A stretch of DNA of 64,000 bases from NCBI RefSeq assembly GCF_032854445.1, contig NC_088300.1, positions 18,705,608 to 18,769,607 on the forward strand, read 5' to 3'. Each line of letters starts with the position of its first letter. Within the stretch, counting starts at the first letter, position 1. The notes beneath the pieces are model-generated. The model was given only the letters and a program-made list of their open reading frames with translations, made no database searches and had not been told where the DNA came from. This document shows positions 43,930-55,085 of the stretch, piece by piece. Source of the stretch: Liolophura sinensis. Lineage: Eukaryota; Mollusca; Polyplacophora; Chitonida; Chitonidae. The translations under genes and the position numbers were made by a program.

Positions 43930-44280
43930 GGTTTCCGTCGTACTTAACAGTTTTTCAGATATGACGATGAGGAATCATTGGGTGTGTGTACATATATTGT
44001 GTTTTCTTGTGGCAGGGCGAGTCCATGCTGCCAAAGTGCTGCCACCACTGAAGTGTCATGCTGAAGACTCCAGACATGACACCCCACCCAGCTACATTAT
44101 ACTGACAGCAGGCCGACCATTCCTGTTTCCTTGCTCTAAAATTAGTGCTGAGCACCAAGCAAGGCAGCAACAGGTACCACTTTAAAAGTCTTTGGTATGA
44201 CCCAACCCGGGTTTGATCCTGGGCCTCCTGACTTTGAAGCAGACACTCTAACCACTAGGCCTCTGTAGTGGTCACCAATA
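43930..44280 (-). mobile_element. tRNA-headed SINE, copy C
   Basis: On the minus strand the head is 'aggcctagtggttagagtg' (box A), with 'ggatcaaacccgggttg' (box-B-like) and then the same body as copies A and B. It is the best preserved head of the three. It lies between the convergent RNF216-like and C11orf68 genes. Confidence 0.7.
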
Positions 44281-44329
44281 TTTTGAAACATTCTGAGGAA
44301 ACTATGGGGTGTAGAGTAATATTCATTAT

Positions 44330-44450
44330 ATGATTGGTGTTTTTTCGCCGTACTAAAGAGTATTTCACTTATACGACGGCGGCCAGCATTATGGTAGGAA
44401 ACTGGCAGAGCCCTGGGGAAACCCACATCATCCACAGGTTGCTAATTTTC
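44330..44450 (-). repeat. SINE fragment, reverse
   Basis: 'tgattggtgttttttcgccg', 'aagagtatttcacttatacg', 'acggcggccagcattatggt' and 'aaacccacatcatccacagg' match the reference copy. It lies directly beyond the head of the tRNA-headed SINE copy. Confidence 0.7.
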
Positions 44451-45044
44451 ACTGAAAAAAGTGCTTCAGTAGTTGAAAAGGTTGAAGATTTACAGCATTA
44501 ATGGACTTCAACAAAAGTTGGGAATATTTTAAATAATGCGCCACAGTTATTCATTAATAATCAATATCTTTAATTAGACAAACATTTTATCAATAACACT
44601 TGAGACATCGCTAAACAGACAAAATTACATTATGATTTCATCAGTCAAATGCAAAATCAACATGAAATTTACATGTATACTATTTTAAATAGTACAATAA
44701 AAGCAGAAAAGCCATCTATGACAAGTACTTCCGTGTTTATCAATTAAACACGTCAGAAACATCTTCATAATTAAATATTTACAATAACTGCCTAACAGTC
44801 CATAGGCTCCAATGTGTTAGCCAGGATTTGGCAGACAGCGAGTGCAAATGACATACCAGAAAGTGCACGTCATCACTTCAGTACAAAATGTATAGGTTGA
44901 TAATGGATAGCAGCTGAATGCATATATAACTTTTTTCAAACTGAGTTACATTTAACTTACAGATAAAACATTTGTTAAATATCTATATGAATACCAAGAA
45001 AAATTTAATTTTTTTTCCAGGGCTGCACAGTTCGCTGGCTAATA

Positions 45045-45250
45045 CACTGATGGGCTCCTTCATATCTGCCTAGCAGTCCATGAGATCTTCCATGTCTGCC
45101 CAACAGTCCATGAGATCTTTGATGTTTGGCGAACAGTCCATGAGATCTTCCTTGTCTTCCTAACAGTCCTTGGGCTCCTCGATGTCTTTTTTTGACAGTC
45201 CATGGGTTCCTGCATGACTGTTTAAGTTTAACATTCCATGGGTTCTTCCC
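45045..45250. repeat. About 31-bp array spanning the C11orf68 stop codon
   Basis: Six units centred on 'aacagtccatgagatcttc' or 'acagtccatgggttcctg' run from the 3' UTR into the last coding codons. The sixth unit, 'aacattccatgggttcttc', encodes the C-terminal EEPMEC and stop on the minus strand. Confidence 0.8.
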
Positions 45251-48200
45251 CTGAATTTGTTGTCACATGAGATGTCCCTGTAGAGATATCATACACACTC
45301 TCATACACAGATGGTCGCAATCCCCACTTATTTTTTCTGTACACCCCTAAATATGTGTACACATCTGGTTTATACTTCATCTGACATTTGATCCCACATG
45401 CATGGCGTATAGCATTCTCCAACTGAAACACCTCTTCAGCGTCTGTGAATGTCTCATTATAAATACAAATAACATGCTTAACATGCCCACCTATGTCATC
45501 AAAGGGGCTGACTTTAGCGCACTGTCCAAGCTTTCCTTCCATAACTCCATATGCCACAAGCCTCCACAGGTGGTCTACCTTACCACCGCTGTCTACATGC
45601 ATGAACCATTTTCCGCTGGTGACATCGTGGGCTTTAGCTAGTTGCGTAATCGTCTGGTAATTTATGGGACGGCCAGACCGCTGCAGTTGTTCCCAAGATT
45701 CCTGCAAACCAATCACATCTGGCGACAAATTGCTGGTAACCTTCTGGTCTAAGCGGACACAGATCCATCCAATTCCTTCACTCCTGCAACAAATAATGTG
45801 TGGCTTAAGTCTTGTGGTTACCCTAATTTCTCAACCTTTCCGCTTATGAAAGAGCAACTTTTAGTGCAATTTATGCATGTTTTTCATTTGATTTCAGAGA
45901 CAAACCCACATGGGTTGTGTTGGCCAATGTCAGGGCTTCACAAAAAGTACAATTTTATCAGTCCACACAGAATCATTTCCTCACAATATTCTTATTTATT
46001 TATTTATTTGATTGGTGTTTTACGCCGTACTCAAGAAAATTTCACTTATACAACGACAGCCAGCATTATGGTGGGTAGAAACTGGGCAGAGTCCAGGGGA
46101 AACCATCCGTAAGCTGCTGGCAGACCTTCCCAGGTACGACTGGAGAGGAAGCCAGCATGAGCTGGACTTGAACTCACACAATATTCTTAAATAAACACCT
46201 TGCACACTTGCAAAAAGGCTGAAGAATTACAGAAGATACATCACGCTTGACATCAAATTAAATAATTCATGATGACACTAACCACAATACATCCATGGGA
46301 ATGATCTTATCAGCCCATCATTAAAAATAGTTGTATATATTTGTTCAACATTTTATCATACAGGTAATTTTACTTTACTTGGGATTTTGATAAAAAAAAA
46401 TTATTTTTCCCTCATGCTCAATACCGATGTCTTTAAAATCCCTATTTGTGTCATTTAAATGAATATAAACAAAGGATTTCCCACCAACCTACCCTATTTT
46501 TAGATAGGGTCAAGAGGCTTAGAGCAAGTAGCACTTAATGCTTCTGTTTTATTCCCTGAGAGAGAAACACACAAAGGCAGAACTGGAGAGGGGGATATGA
46601 CAATAGCAACAGGTGTTCCACAAGTCTCAATATTGGGACCTCTAGTTTTCATCATGTATATAAATGACCTTCCACAATACATTAATACATTTACTTCTCA
46701 TGTTGAGAACTTTGCTGATAACACAACTATCCATTGTAGTGTAAAACTGTTACGAAAATTGAGACAGTTTTGAACCAAAGCCTAAAAGCTGTCAGCTGTG
46801 ATGTTATGAAAATGAAATGTATTTAAATCCAGATAAAACAAAATTTATGCTATTAAATTCTCAACAGCATCTCAGAAGGGTATAAAACTATGCCTTAAAC
46901 ATAAAAATTAAACACTCTTCAACTGCACAAGTCTCATTAAAAAAATTGCTTGGTGTTTTCATAAATGAACCACTTACATGGCAAGATCATATTGATTTCA
47001 CTTGCAAAACAATTTGGAAAGTTTTTGGAATTTTAAGGCAGAACAAGATTTATCTGCATTTGAAAATATGAAAACTATAATATGAAACCAGGCAGAGCTC
47101 AGGGGAAACCCATGACCCTCCTCGGGTTGCTGGCAGACCTTCCCACGTACGGCTGGAGAGGAAGCCAGCATGAGCAGGACAGAACAGTTCAGAATGTCTA
47201 ATCAAAACAGCACTATCACTTTCTGCTTTAGAGTCATGTTATTTGAAAAAATATTTCAACCAGGAAATGTATATAAGCTGATATATGTAGTGATGTATTA
47301 TTAACTGTTTTCATGTTTTTAAAAAATGGAATTATATATACTGTTAGTACTTGTTTAATCTTTATGTATTGTTATAGAGTGCCTCTGGGAAGAGCAAATC
47401 ATTAACTTTGACATCTACCCTCTTTCAATAAAGGTTTTATTCATTCATTCAAAGAATTTTTTAAGCATGGCCTTTTGTTTTATGGTAGTTCATGTGACAG
47501 CATTTGCTGTGAGAATAAACAATATAAACGTGGGGTTACCAAAAATATTTTCTTGTCTAAGGGGCAGTTAAAATGTCTTCATATTTGTCCTTGTACACTT
47601 GTATGCTATGCACAACTACATACCACATATACCACATATCACACACATACACACTCAGACTTGTTAAAATTTGCAAATTTATAAAATATATGTAGATTTA
47701 AACTAAGCTAATTTAAACGTATGATGTTCAATAATGTATTCAAGAATGAACCCAGGTCAACTCAGGAATGAAACCAGGTCAACTGAAGAATGAACCCTGG
47801 TCAACTAAGGAATGAACACATGTCGACTAATGAATAAACCCAGCTCAGCTAAGGAGTGAACCCAGGTCACCTAAAGAATGAACTCAGGTCAATGAAGGAA
47901 TGAACCCAGGTCAACTAAGGAATGAACCCAGGTCAACTAAGGAATGAAATCAAGTCAACCCAGGAAAGAATGAACACAGGTCAACTAAGAAATGAACACA
48001 GGTCAAATAAGGAATGAACGCAAGTAAACTCAGGTGTGAACTCAGGTCAACTCAGGAATGAACACAGGTCAACTCAAGTATGTACACAGGTCAACTCAAG
48101 TATGTACACAGGTCAACTCAAGAACAAACTCAGGTCAAACCAGGAATGAATGCAGGTCAACCCAGGCCAACTTCAGAATGAACCAGGTCAAGTGAAGAAT

Positions 48201-48460
48201 GAAACCAGGGGAGTAAATGCAGAACAGGAATAGGCCCTATTCACCTGGCCATGAAAGCGAGATGGCATTTTTTGTTTCATCTACTAATAATGTAATATTT
48301 CCACGTTATCTCACCTGTAGGTTTGAGAAGGCTTGTAAGCTTCAATCCATTCCTCTAATGTCTCCTCATTTGATTCGCCATCAAACTCCACCCATATGTC
48401 ATTATCAGCAGCCAACGCTTCAGCAAAAAAGTGCTCTGAATCTGCCTTAGGATGAGCCAT
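45228..48460 (-). CDS. C11orf68: C11orf68/BLES03 family protein (DUF1917), complete, two exons
   Basis: Exons 48460-48315 and 45783-45228 join in phase to 233 residues. An upstream in-frame ATG at 48496 would add 12 residues. The family (UPF0696) is conserved in animals and plants, has an eIF4E-like fold by structure, and its cellular role is not established. Matches to the human protein run in order: FFAEALAADNDIWVEFD, LEEWIEAYKPSQTYR, GIGWICV, QESWEQLQRSGRPI, AHDVTSGKWFMHVDSG, DHLWRLVA, HVICIYNETFTD, AIRHACGIKCQMKYKPDVYT and YLGVYRKNKWGLRPSVYES. The single intron holds a decayed LINE, SINE pieces and a 22-bp minisatellite. The last codons are part of a tandem array that continues into the 3' UTR. 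Confidence 0.9.
45815..46235 (+). repeat. Dispersed repeat R2, copy 2, split by a SINE insertion
   Basis: The left part has 'gtgcaatttatgcatgtttt', 'acatgggttgtgttggcc', 'cagggcttcacaaaaag' and 'tcagtccacacag'. The right part has 'ataaacaccttgcacacttg' and 'ggctgaagaattacag'. The uninterrupted copy at 61165-61385 joins the same two parts directly. The interruption is the SINE at 45995-46176. Confidence 0.65.
45995..46176 (-). mobile_element. SINE insertion with 13-bp target-site duplication
   Basis: The direct repeat 'cacaatattctta' flanks the element at 45982-45994 and 46177-46189. The A-rich tail (reverse complement 'tttatttatttatttgattg') abuts the left duplication. The other end stops in 'gctggacttgaactca', so the insertion is 5'-truncated and lacks a tRNA head. 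This fixes both boundaries of the copy. Confidence 0.88.
46560..47452 (+). pseudogene. Decayed non-LTR retrotransposon, reverse transcriptase end
   Basis: The plus strand reads GVPQVSILGPLVFIMYINDL, then FADNTTIHC, NPDKTKFMLLNS and LLGVFINEPLTWQDHIDF. These are LINE-type reverse transcriptase blocks in the right order, but the catalytic F-A-D-D has become F-A-D-N and stops and shifts interrupt the frame. The 3' end is 'aataaaggttttattcattc' with a short (attc)n tail. A SINE piece lies inside it at about 47085-47185. It sits in the C11orf68 intron, antisense to the gene. Confidence 0.8.
47085..47185 (-). repeat. SINE core fragment inside the LINE remnant
   Basis: 'aaccaggcagagctcagggg', 'aaacccatgacc', 'ttgctggcagaccttcccac' and 'gaggaagccagcatgagcag' match the middle of the reference SINE with few differences. 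Neither tail nor head is present. Confidence 0.7.
47735..48210. repeat. 22-bp minisatellite x about 21 in C11orf68 intron
   Basis: The unit 'aggaatgaacccaggtcaac' plus 'ta' repeats with substitutions and small indels. The array ends about 105 bases from the exon 1 donor. Confidence 0.9.
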
Positions 48461-48499
48461 GACCTGGATACCATAGGGGGCAGATGTTGACAGCACAGA

Positions 48500-50400
48500 G
48501 ATATTTAATGTACTTCTCTGATTAGTTCATGTAAAGAGAGAACTGGGCAGAACCCACAGGAAACCACCAAAACTTGCCAGATACCTGAAATGTTAATAAC
48601 ATAAGGCTGTAGTTACACAAGTAAGAGAAGGGTTCCAGTGTGTACATGTACATACAACTTCCTTGGTCAAGGATCATTGATCTGAATTGGGGCAGTCAAG
48701 ATAGATTGGAATCTATTGGAAAATAGATTGCCAGAAGATTGGAATTTAACCCCTTCAAAATGAAACTTTTTTCACTAATACAGTGGCTGTCAAGACACCC
48801 TAATGATTAGATCATGGGCAGACTGGTTGATGCAAGAGTAATACTGCAGTTGAATGAGCCAGAAAGTGGTCATTAACTTCAACATAAATACATGGAAATG
48901 GATTTATTGACTGATTGGTGCTTCACTCAAGAATTTTTCACTTTTGGGATGAGGGTCAGGTTTATCACAGTGAAGGAAATCGGAGTGCCCGGAGTAATCC
49001 ACTGATCGCGAGGTTCTTGACGAATCTCTTCACTTAAAGCTACACTTATAGCTGAAATAGTGTCCTCATTTGGTCAAGGACGAAAAAGTCACAGCGCACA
49101 AGCGTTTGACCATCTCAGCAGACTAATCTGAGAGACAGACACAAAATTTGACCATTGAATAAATTCATCTCTAGGAGAATCTGGCTAACTGAAATAATGT
49201 CCCCACCCTTGTATATATCTGTGTTCAGTTTTCATTGCAGTTTGTCTGCGTATTGCAGTTGTTGGGCTTATAAGACAATCTGCAAAGACAGATTACAGGG
49301 CAAAAATTTTAATTGTCCCACTTAATAATGTACAGACAAATGTGATTGGTCAAACCTTTTGTAAAATCGCCACCATGATTTGATTCCCTTCATATCTAAT
49401 CAGGGGAGGAATGACTTTATAATTGTTTCACTTCCACATCCAAAATATTTTATTCAACCATGGTTATATTGCAGCAACTCAAGGACGTGTATCTGATAGA
49501 CATCCCATTTACTGTTTGTCACATTATGCAGTTAAGACTTATATATTCACTGAGTATAACCAGAGTGAATGTTATCGTGAATCGGCAAAAATGAGCATTT
49601 CGCCAATTTAGCTCCATGGTATTTATCACCTCCTGCTTCCGGCTCGAAACTATGAATAGGCAATTATATGTCTGATACATTTATTTACTTATTTATTTGG
49701 TGTTTTACTTAGATCACTCTGTTGGGTTATTTTAACACAGTCCCCGCGTATCAGCCACCCTTAGACCGGCGTCTCGGGCTAGACGAAAAAGCTGCAGATA
49801 CCAGATTTGAACTTGCAACTTTGCAGTTGGAATTACCGGCGCTGACACTCAAAGACAATTAACTAAATCATGATGCACATTTACCTATAACAAGTATTAT
49901 GTAGGCTGGCAGAAATAACACCTTGAATCAGCGCAATTTGGTCATCATCACTTTTCAAAGACCTGTGTCTTTGGCAGCAGGGCCAAGCGTTCGTGGACGT
50001 CACGAAAAAATATTGCGTCACTTCCGGGAATTCCCCCACAAAGTGTCAAGGACGTCAAACAGCCGGCAAATCGAGCCGGTGTGTTCGGAGATTTCGCAAC
50101 TATATTTTTTGTGGTGCAAGACTAAACTTGTTCATCGTTCGTGTTTTTACCAACTCTACCTTTTGGCTTTATATGCACAGGGAAGACAAAATAACAACAG
50201 CTGATGGTTCAAAGAAGCGTAAACACCTGGAGAGAATACTGCAGCCCAGATATCATCATTGTGTAGGGGGAGGTAAGCCAGCCTAGCATCTGCTGGGAAA
50301 ATACCTTGCGAGTCTGACGTCAGATATGCACTTTGACACTGACAACGTGTATATATCTTATCCATAAGTAAACATCGATCGACATGAACGAACTCGTTTT
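48500..50400. other. C11orf68 upstream region and GC-richer promoter-like stretch
   Basis: 48905-49020 is a diverged SINE core ('gactgattggtgcttcactc'). 49680-49870 is another interspersed element ending in 'ttatttacttatttatttgg' on one side. From 49985 to 50110 the sequence is GC-richer, with an ETS-like 'cacttccggg' and a CRE-like 'ggacgtcac'. A possible untranslated exon ends at 'gggggag/gtaagcc' near 50274. No coding region was found. Confidence 0.4.
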
Positions 50401-50450
50401 GGACTCGCTCAGACTTGTCAAGGTTCCTGCTCTGTCGTCACTCACCGGTG

Positions 50451-50490
50451 TATAAAAGGAGCACCCGGTACAAGCGGGTGTGTCATACCT
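50451..50490 (+). promoter_or_regulatory. Candidate TATA promoter
   Basis: 'gtgtataaaaggagc' gives a consensus TATA box (TATAAAAG) in a locally GC-rich stretch, between small inverted repeats 'gcacccggta' and 'caagcgggtg'. It could start transcription of the downstream plus-strand gene, whose first recognised coding exon is 4.6 kb away. Without transcript data this is a guess. Confidence 0.35.
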
Positions 50491-50499
50491 CGGTGACTG

Positions 50500-53400
50500 T
50501 GGTAGCGGAGGTGCGAGTGCTAGCTAGTATTGTACAGAGCCGGCAGTCGTTCATTTTTACATGTATATCATCTCTCTCTAGATTCGGGTCAATTTTACAG
50601 GTTGATGTTCTGAGCGGAATTGCCTTTTGCATTTGGTAGGCAATGGTTATCCATTAAGAGATCTCTAACTGATTCTCAGATGATACGTATATATATAAGT
50701 ATGGCATACTCTTTATATTTGTCCTTTGCTATCATGTGCCCATGACTGCATATAATAATGCTGTTTATTTGTGCAAACATGCACAATTGCATTCTTTGAA
50801 TAAATAGCTCTAAATGTCTTCTAAATCAGTTGAAATTTTTGCAGTCACATGCATTTTAATTGATACAGATTAGAAATGCATGCAGTGCATAGGCCTGAAT
50901 GTAAATATATCTTGCTTGAATAACATTATTAAGGACCTCAAACCATTGTAGGTATTTAGTGTTATATACTGCAGGTGTGCATTGTGCGTTGCGGTGTATT
51001 AAGATGATGATATACTCTGCTATGTATGTACAGTGTGCATGGTAATACTGGCAAGAGTCCTCCATAGTTGTATTCAGGTTAATAGGTTAGACAAATAATA
51101 CAGCTCACTCATACTCTAGCCACAGCTATGGGCTTTTTTTTCTGTCCCCTAAAATGTACGCCTTTTTTTGTGAGGCACAGCCTCCATTAAAAGACAGATT
51201 GTGGAAATTGCCACCCTGCCCCTTTTTAGACAAGGGTATATTGAGTACTGTAACCTGTTCCTTTTATGATTTCTAGATCTGCATTATTTGGCAGCCTTGC
51301 ACACAGACTGACAAGCACATTGTTCAAGTGCTAGAAACATTTTTCTGTGGACAAATTAAAGAAAGACACATAAACTGGCAGACAGTAATAACAGAATTGC
51401 ATGCAGGTATAACCTGCAAGCTATGCACAGAAAGGCCAAATCTTGGATATGAGATTATTTACCTGGCTAATAATAAGTTTACCTCAAAAGTTCACATTTT
51501 GTGTCTGTAAGTTTAATATTTTAGTCACCAGCACTGTGTTAATAGTAATTAGATTAAACTGTAGTGTTCCTTACCTCTAGTGTTCACTATCTCTCCTGTG
51601 GACCAGCTTCTGTTCTAAAGTGAATAGTCTACAGGCTTACTAGTGGTGTCTTTATTTGTATATTTGTAGACCTGTCTATTTCGTATAATGTGTTGTTGGA
51701 GCATTTCTTCATATATTTAAATTCTGTTTATTTCATTGATGTTTAACCCCATACTCAAGAATTTTTCACTGATATGACGGTGTTGAGGTTTTTGGGTGGA
51801 GGAAACCAGATTGCCCAAAGTAATTCACAGACCTTAGCCATGTGCCTGATAAGCCTTCTGACTTAAAGCCGCAGCCAGCAAGAGTTGGATTCTAACGTGG
51901 GACACTCATTGGCCAATGGCCTGATAGTTTCAGTGATCCAGAGCTTTAACCATGGAGGCAGTGAGACAGTGAATAATATCCGATACTTACCTGAGGTAGC
52001 TTTAACCATGGAGGCTGTTAGGCAGTGAATAATTTCTGATACTTACCTGAGGCAGATAAATATCAGACATTGTTGAAAATAAACCTAAACGTTAAATTGA
52101 GCTAGGAGGCCCCCAGTTATATAAGTCAGAGGATTTGTGATGTTGTATCACCTTTAATACCCAAGTAATGTTTTCAGCTCTGTAAGGAGAAGTGTTGTGA
52201 TAAGGGGAACAGGTGCTGTCAGTATTGGTGTCCAGTTTGATTAAAGTTTTTAGCCATTCATGGGGTTGCAGTGACCACCCATAGTACACAAATGGCCAAT
52301 CATCAGTAACGATTTACATATCAAAGACTAAGGAAGTCTTACCTCCTAGCTCAACATTTTGCTCAGAAATTCACAGGATTGCAATTGCCTACCATAGTAC
52401 ATGGATGGCCAAATGCAGTTATATGTAGCTATTTGCAAGTCAAAGACCACTGTGGTAAAGTTGTCCACTAACTGCACACAGTGTCTTAAGACCACCACAA
52501 TTATTTACAACACCATAGCATATGAAGTCACTGCTCTGCAATCCTTAGGCATACGATAAATAGTCATACTTGTGACAGTATAATAGTGTTGGTCTTTCTT
52601 GTTGAATTAAGGGCAAGATCTTAGTACTGTATAATTAATGAATAATGTCTGTGTATGACAATGTCTACTTTTTTTTCATTGTATCACATAACTTGAACAT
52701 TATACATTTTTGCAACTTCTCAATCAGGCGAGCTACCAGTATTCTCTGAATACCTTGTTGTCTTAGTCTTACCCTCAAGAATGCAATTCTGAAATCCTGC
52801 ATACTAGAAGTGAAGATTTTCTTTCAACAAAATATCTAACCAATGACACTGACATTCATGTACATGTAAGTTTGACCTTTGTCTCTGGTAATTTTACCAC
52901 CAATGAAATAGCTTCCCAAATCACTCTTACAATCAAGAAGATATAGCTCCCAAGGCACCTTCAGCACCAACACAAGACAAAATTGTTCCCAAATCTACTT
53001 TACTGCCAAGAAGACATTTTCTAATATCATCTTTACCATCAAGATGACATTGTTTCCAAGCCTTCTTTACCATTAAGATGACATTGTTTCCAAGCCTTCT
53101 TTGCCACCAAGATGACATTGATCCCATATGTCCTGTACCACCAAGACAACGATCTACCCAAAACTCCTTTACCACCAAAAAGACATTGTTCCTAAATTTC
53201 CAGTACTACCAAGAAGACATTGTTCCCAAATCTCCTTTACCATAAAGAAGACATTGTTCTCAGTCTCATGACCACCAAGATGACGTTGTTCCCAGTCTCA
53301 TTACCACTAAAATAACATTGATCCCAAATGTCATTACCATCAAGATGACCAAATCCCAAATTTTTACCACCAAGCCGACATTGTTCCTATCTCCTTTACC

Positions 53401-55085
53401 TCCAAGAAGACATTGTTCCTATCTCCTTTACTGCCAAGATCATTCACAGATCACCTTCACTGCCAGGAAGACATTGTTCACAATCTCATCACCACAAGAC
53501 GACATTGTTTCCAATCTCATTAACACCAGGATGACATTGTTCCCCGAATCTCATTACCACCAAGTTGGTATTGTCTCCAAATTTTCTTACCACCAAGACA
53601 ACATTGTTCCCAGTCTCATTACCACCTAGATGACATTGTTCCTAAATCTCCTTTGTCATCATGAAAACATTTTTCTGTAAGCTGAGAGACCCAGGTTAAA
53701 ATGGGACCAACAAAACCCAAGTGGGTAAGCTTCTATACTCATTGGCCTTGATGGCAAATAACTTCTCCATTTCAACACTATAATGATTGATTTTAGGAGA
53801 ATGATGTTCAAAAAGAATACGTTTGCTGAGGCTATGCATGTGTGGAAAACTGAAAATGGTCATGTACTGTTAACAATTGTATTGTCTTTCTTATGCATAG
53901 TCATGTGGACCTCAATGCAATCAAGATACCCAAAATTTCATAAAAAATTGAAAAAGTTCAGAAAGTTCCTGCACTGTCAGCGTTTGTTAAATTCACCCAT
54001 AAATCGTATATCTTTCATAAAATTGTAACTACCTACATATAAATCCTATCAATATTAATCCTCTAATCAGTATTTTAATCCCTTCTTTGTTCTATTGTGA
54101 ACTGTTGCTCACTTAGCTCATGCATGTTCAGTCCACAACCTTGGAATTAGCTATACTAACCTTGCCAGGCAACAGTCACTTGGCTGGTGTTGTAATCCGT
54201 TACAGACTTCATTCTGGACAGTAACATGTACCATTATTAAAGGGAAGTCCAACTTTTAAGGCAAGAGTACTTCTTTGATGTCGCCAATAGTTTGAACACC
54301 AGAATCCCTAGTCTTAGTTTTATTGATGTAAGAATGGTGTTTTGAGGTTTGTTTGGAAGGTAGGTTAACATACTACAGGAAAAATTAGGTTCGTCACAAA
54401 AAGTTATATTTTAAGACCTTTATTTTCCTCTAAAATTTACCTTTTTGGTGCAGATTTTTTTAAGAGCATGAGCTGTGGATTGTAGTTCTTCAGAGGACTA
54501 ATTTTTATTTCAGTGTCGGATTAAGAACGAAAAACTGTAATTTTATATCAATTCTGATACATACAGGACGTCAAAACGTGGGAAAATTGTATTGATGTTG
54601 AGAGACATCAAAACTCTCAAAATTTAGACTTTCAGCATAACAGTTCAAGTTCAAATTGCGTTGTTCTCGATTCAGTGACTGAAACTGACAGCCACTGTGC
54701 CTCTAAAAAGGGTTTGGTTCCAGGCCTTCATCACCAATCTTGACTTCCTAGGTACCAGTTTTTAGTACCAAAATAATTTCCATGACGAAGAGCTACGCTA
54801 TTGGATGTACTTTTAGTCTTCCATGTCCACTCAGCTGTCTATACGACTTAGGGGGAGCCATTGCTATTGGTTTTTGTAATAGGTTTTTTGAAATACAGTG
54901 TAAAATTTCTAGCTTTAACTACAAATAGCAGTATATTTGAGGTAGAATTATTCCAGCTAGAAATGTAATAGAAATATATTTCATCTAGAATTATTCCAGT
55001 TTACTACACATGTAATATTGAACTTTCCAGATTTTGAGTGGAGACATCAGCTGTGAAGTCACTCGGTACCAGTACAGAAGTGAAG
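50500..55085. other. Region upstream of the unrecognised plus-strand gene
   Basis: AT-rich sequence with a diverged SINE at about 51720-51960 ('gatgtttaaccccatactca', 'tgggtggaggaaaccag') and a 33-bp array at 52960-53660. An 81-residue frame at 53783-54028 with a hydrophobic middle has no recognisable relative. Probably 5' intron sequence of the next gene. Confidence 0.4.
52960..53660. repeat. Degenerate 33-bp minisatellite x about 20
   Basis: 'accaccaagatgacattgtt' followed by 'cccaaatctcctt' or 'cccagtctcatt' repeats with many substitutions and length changes over about 700 bases. Confidence 0.88.

Noticed and set aside
47735-48210. CRISPR-like alternating repeats
   Set aside because: Units are head-to-tail minisatellite copies without unique spacers, in an animal intron.
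53783-54028. An 81-residue frame with a possible membrane segment
   Set aside because: No recognised relative, splice context or promoter; AT-rich bias explains the hydrophobic residues.
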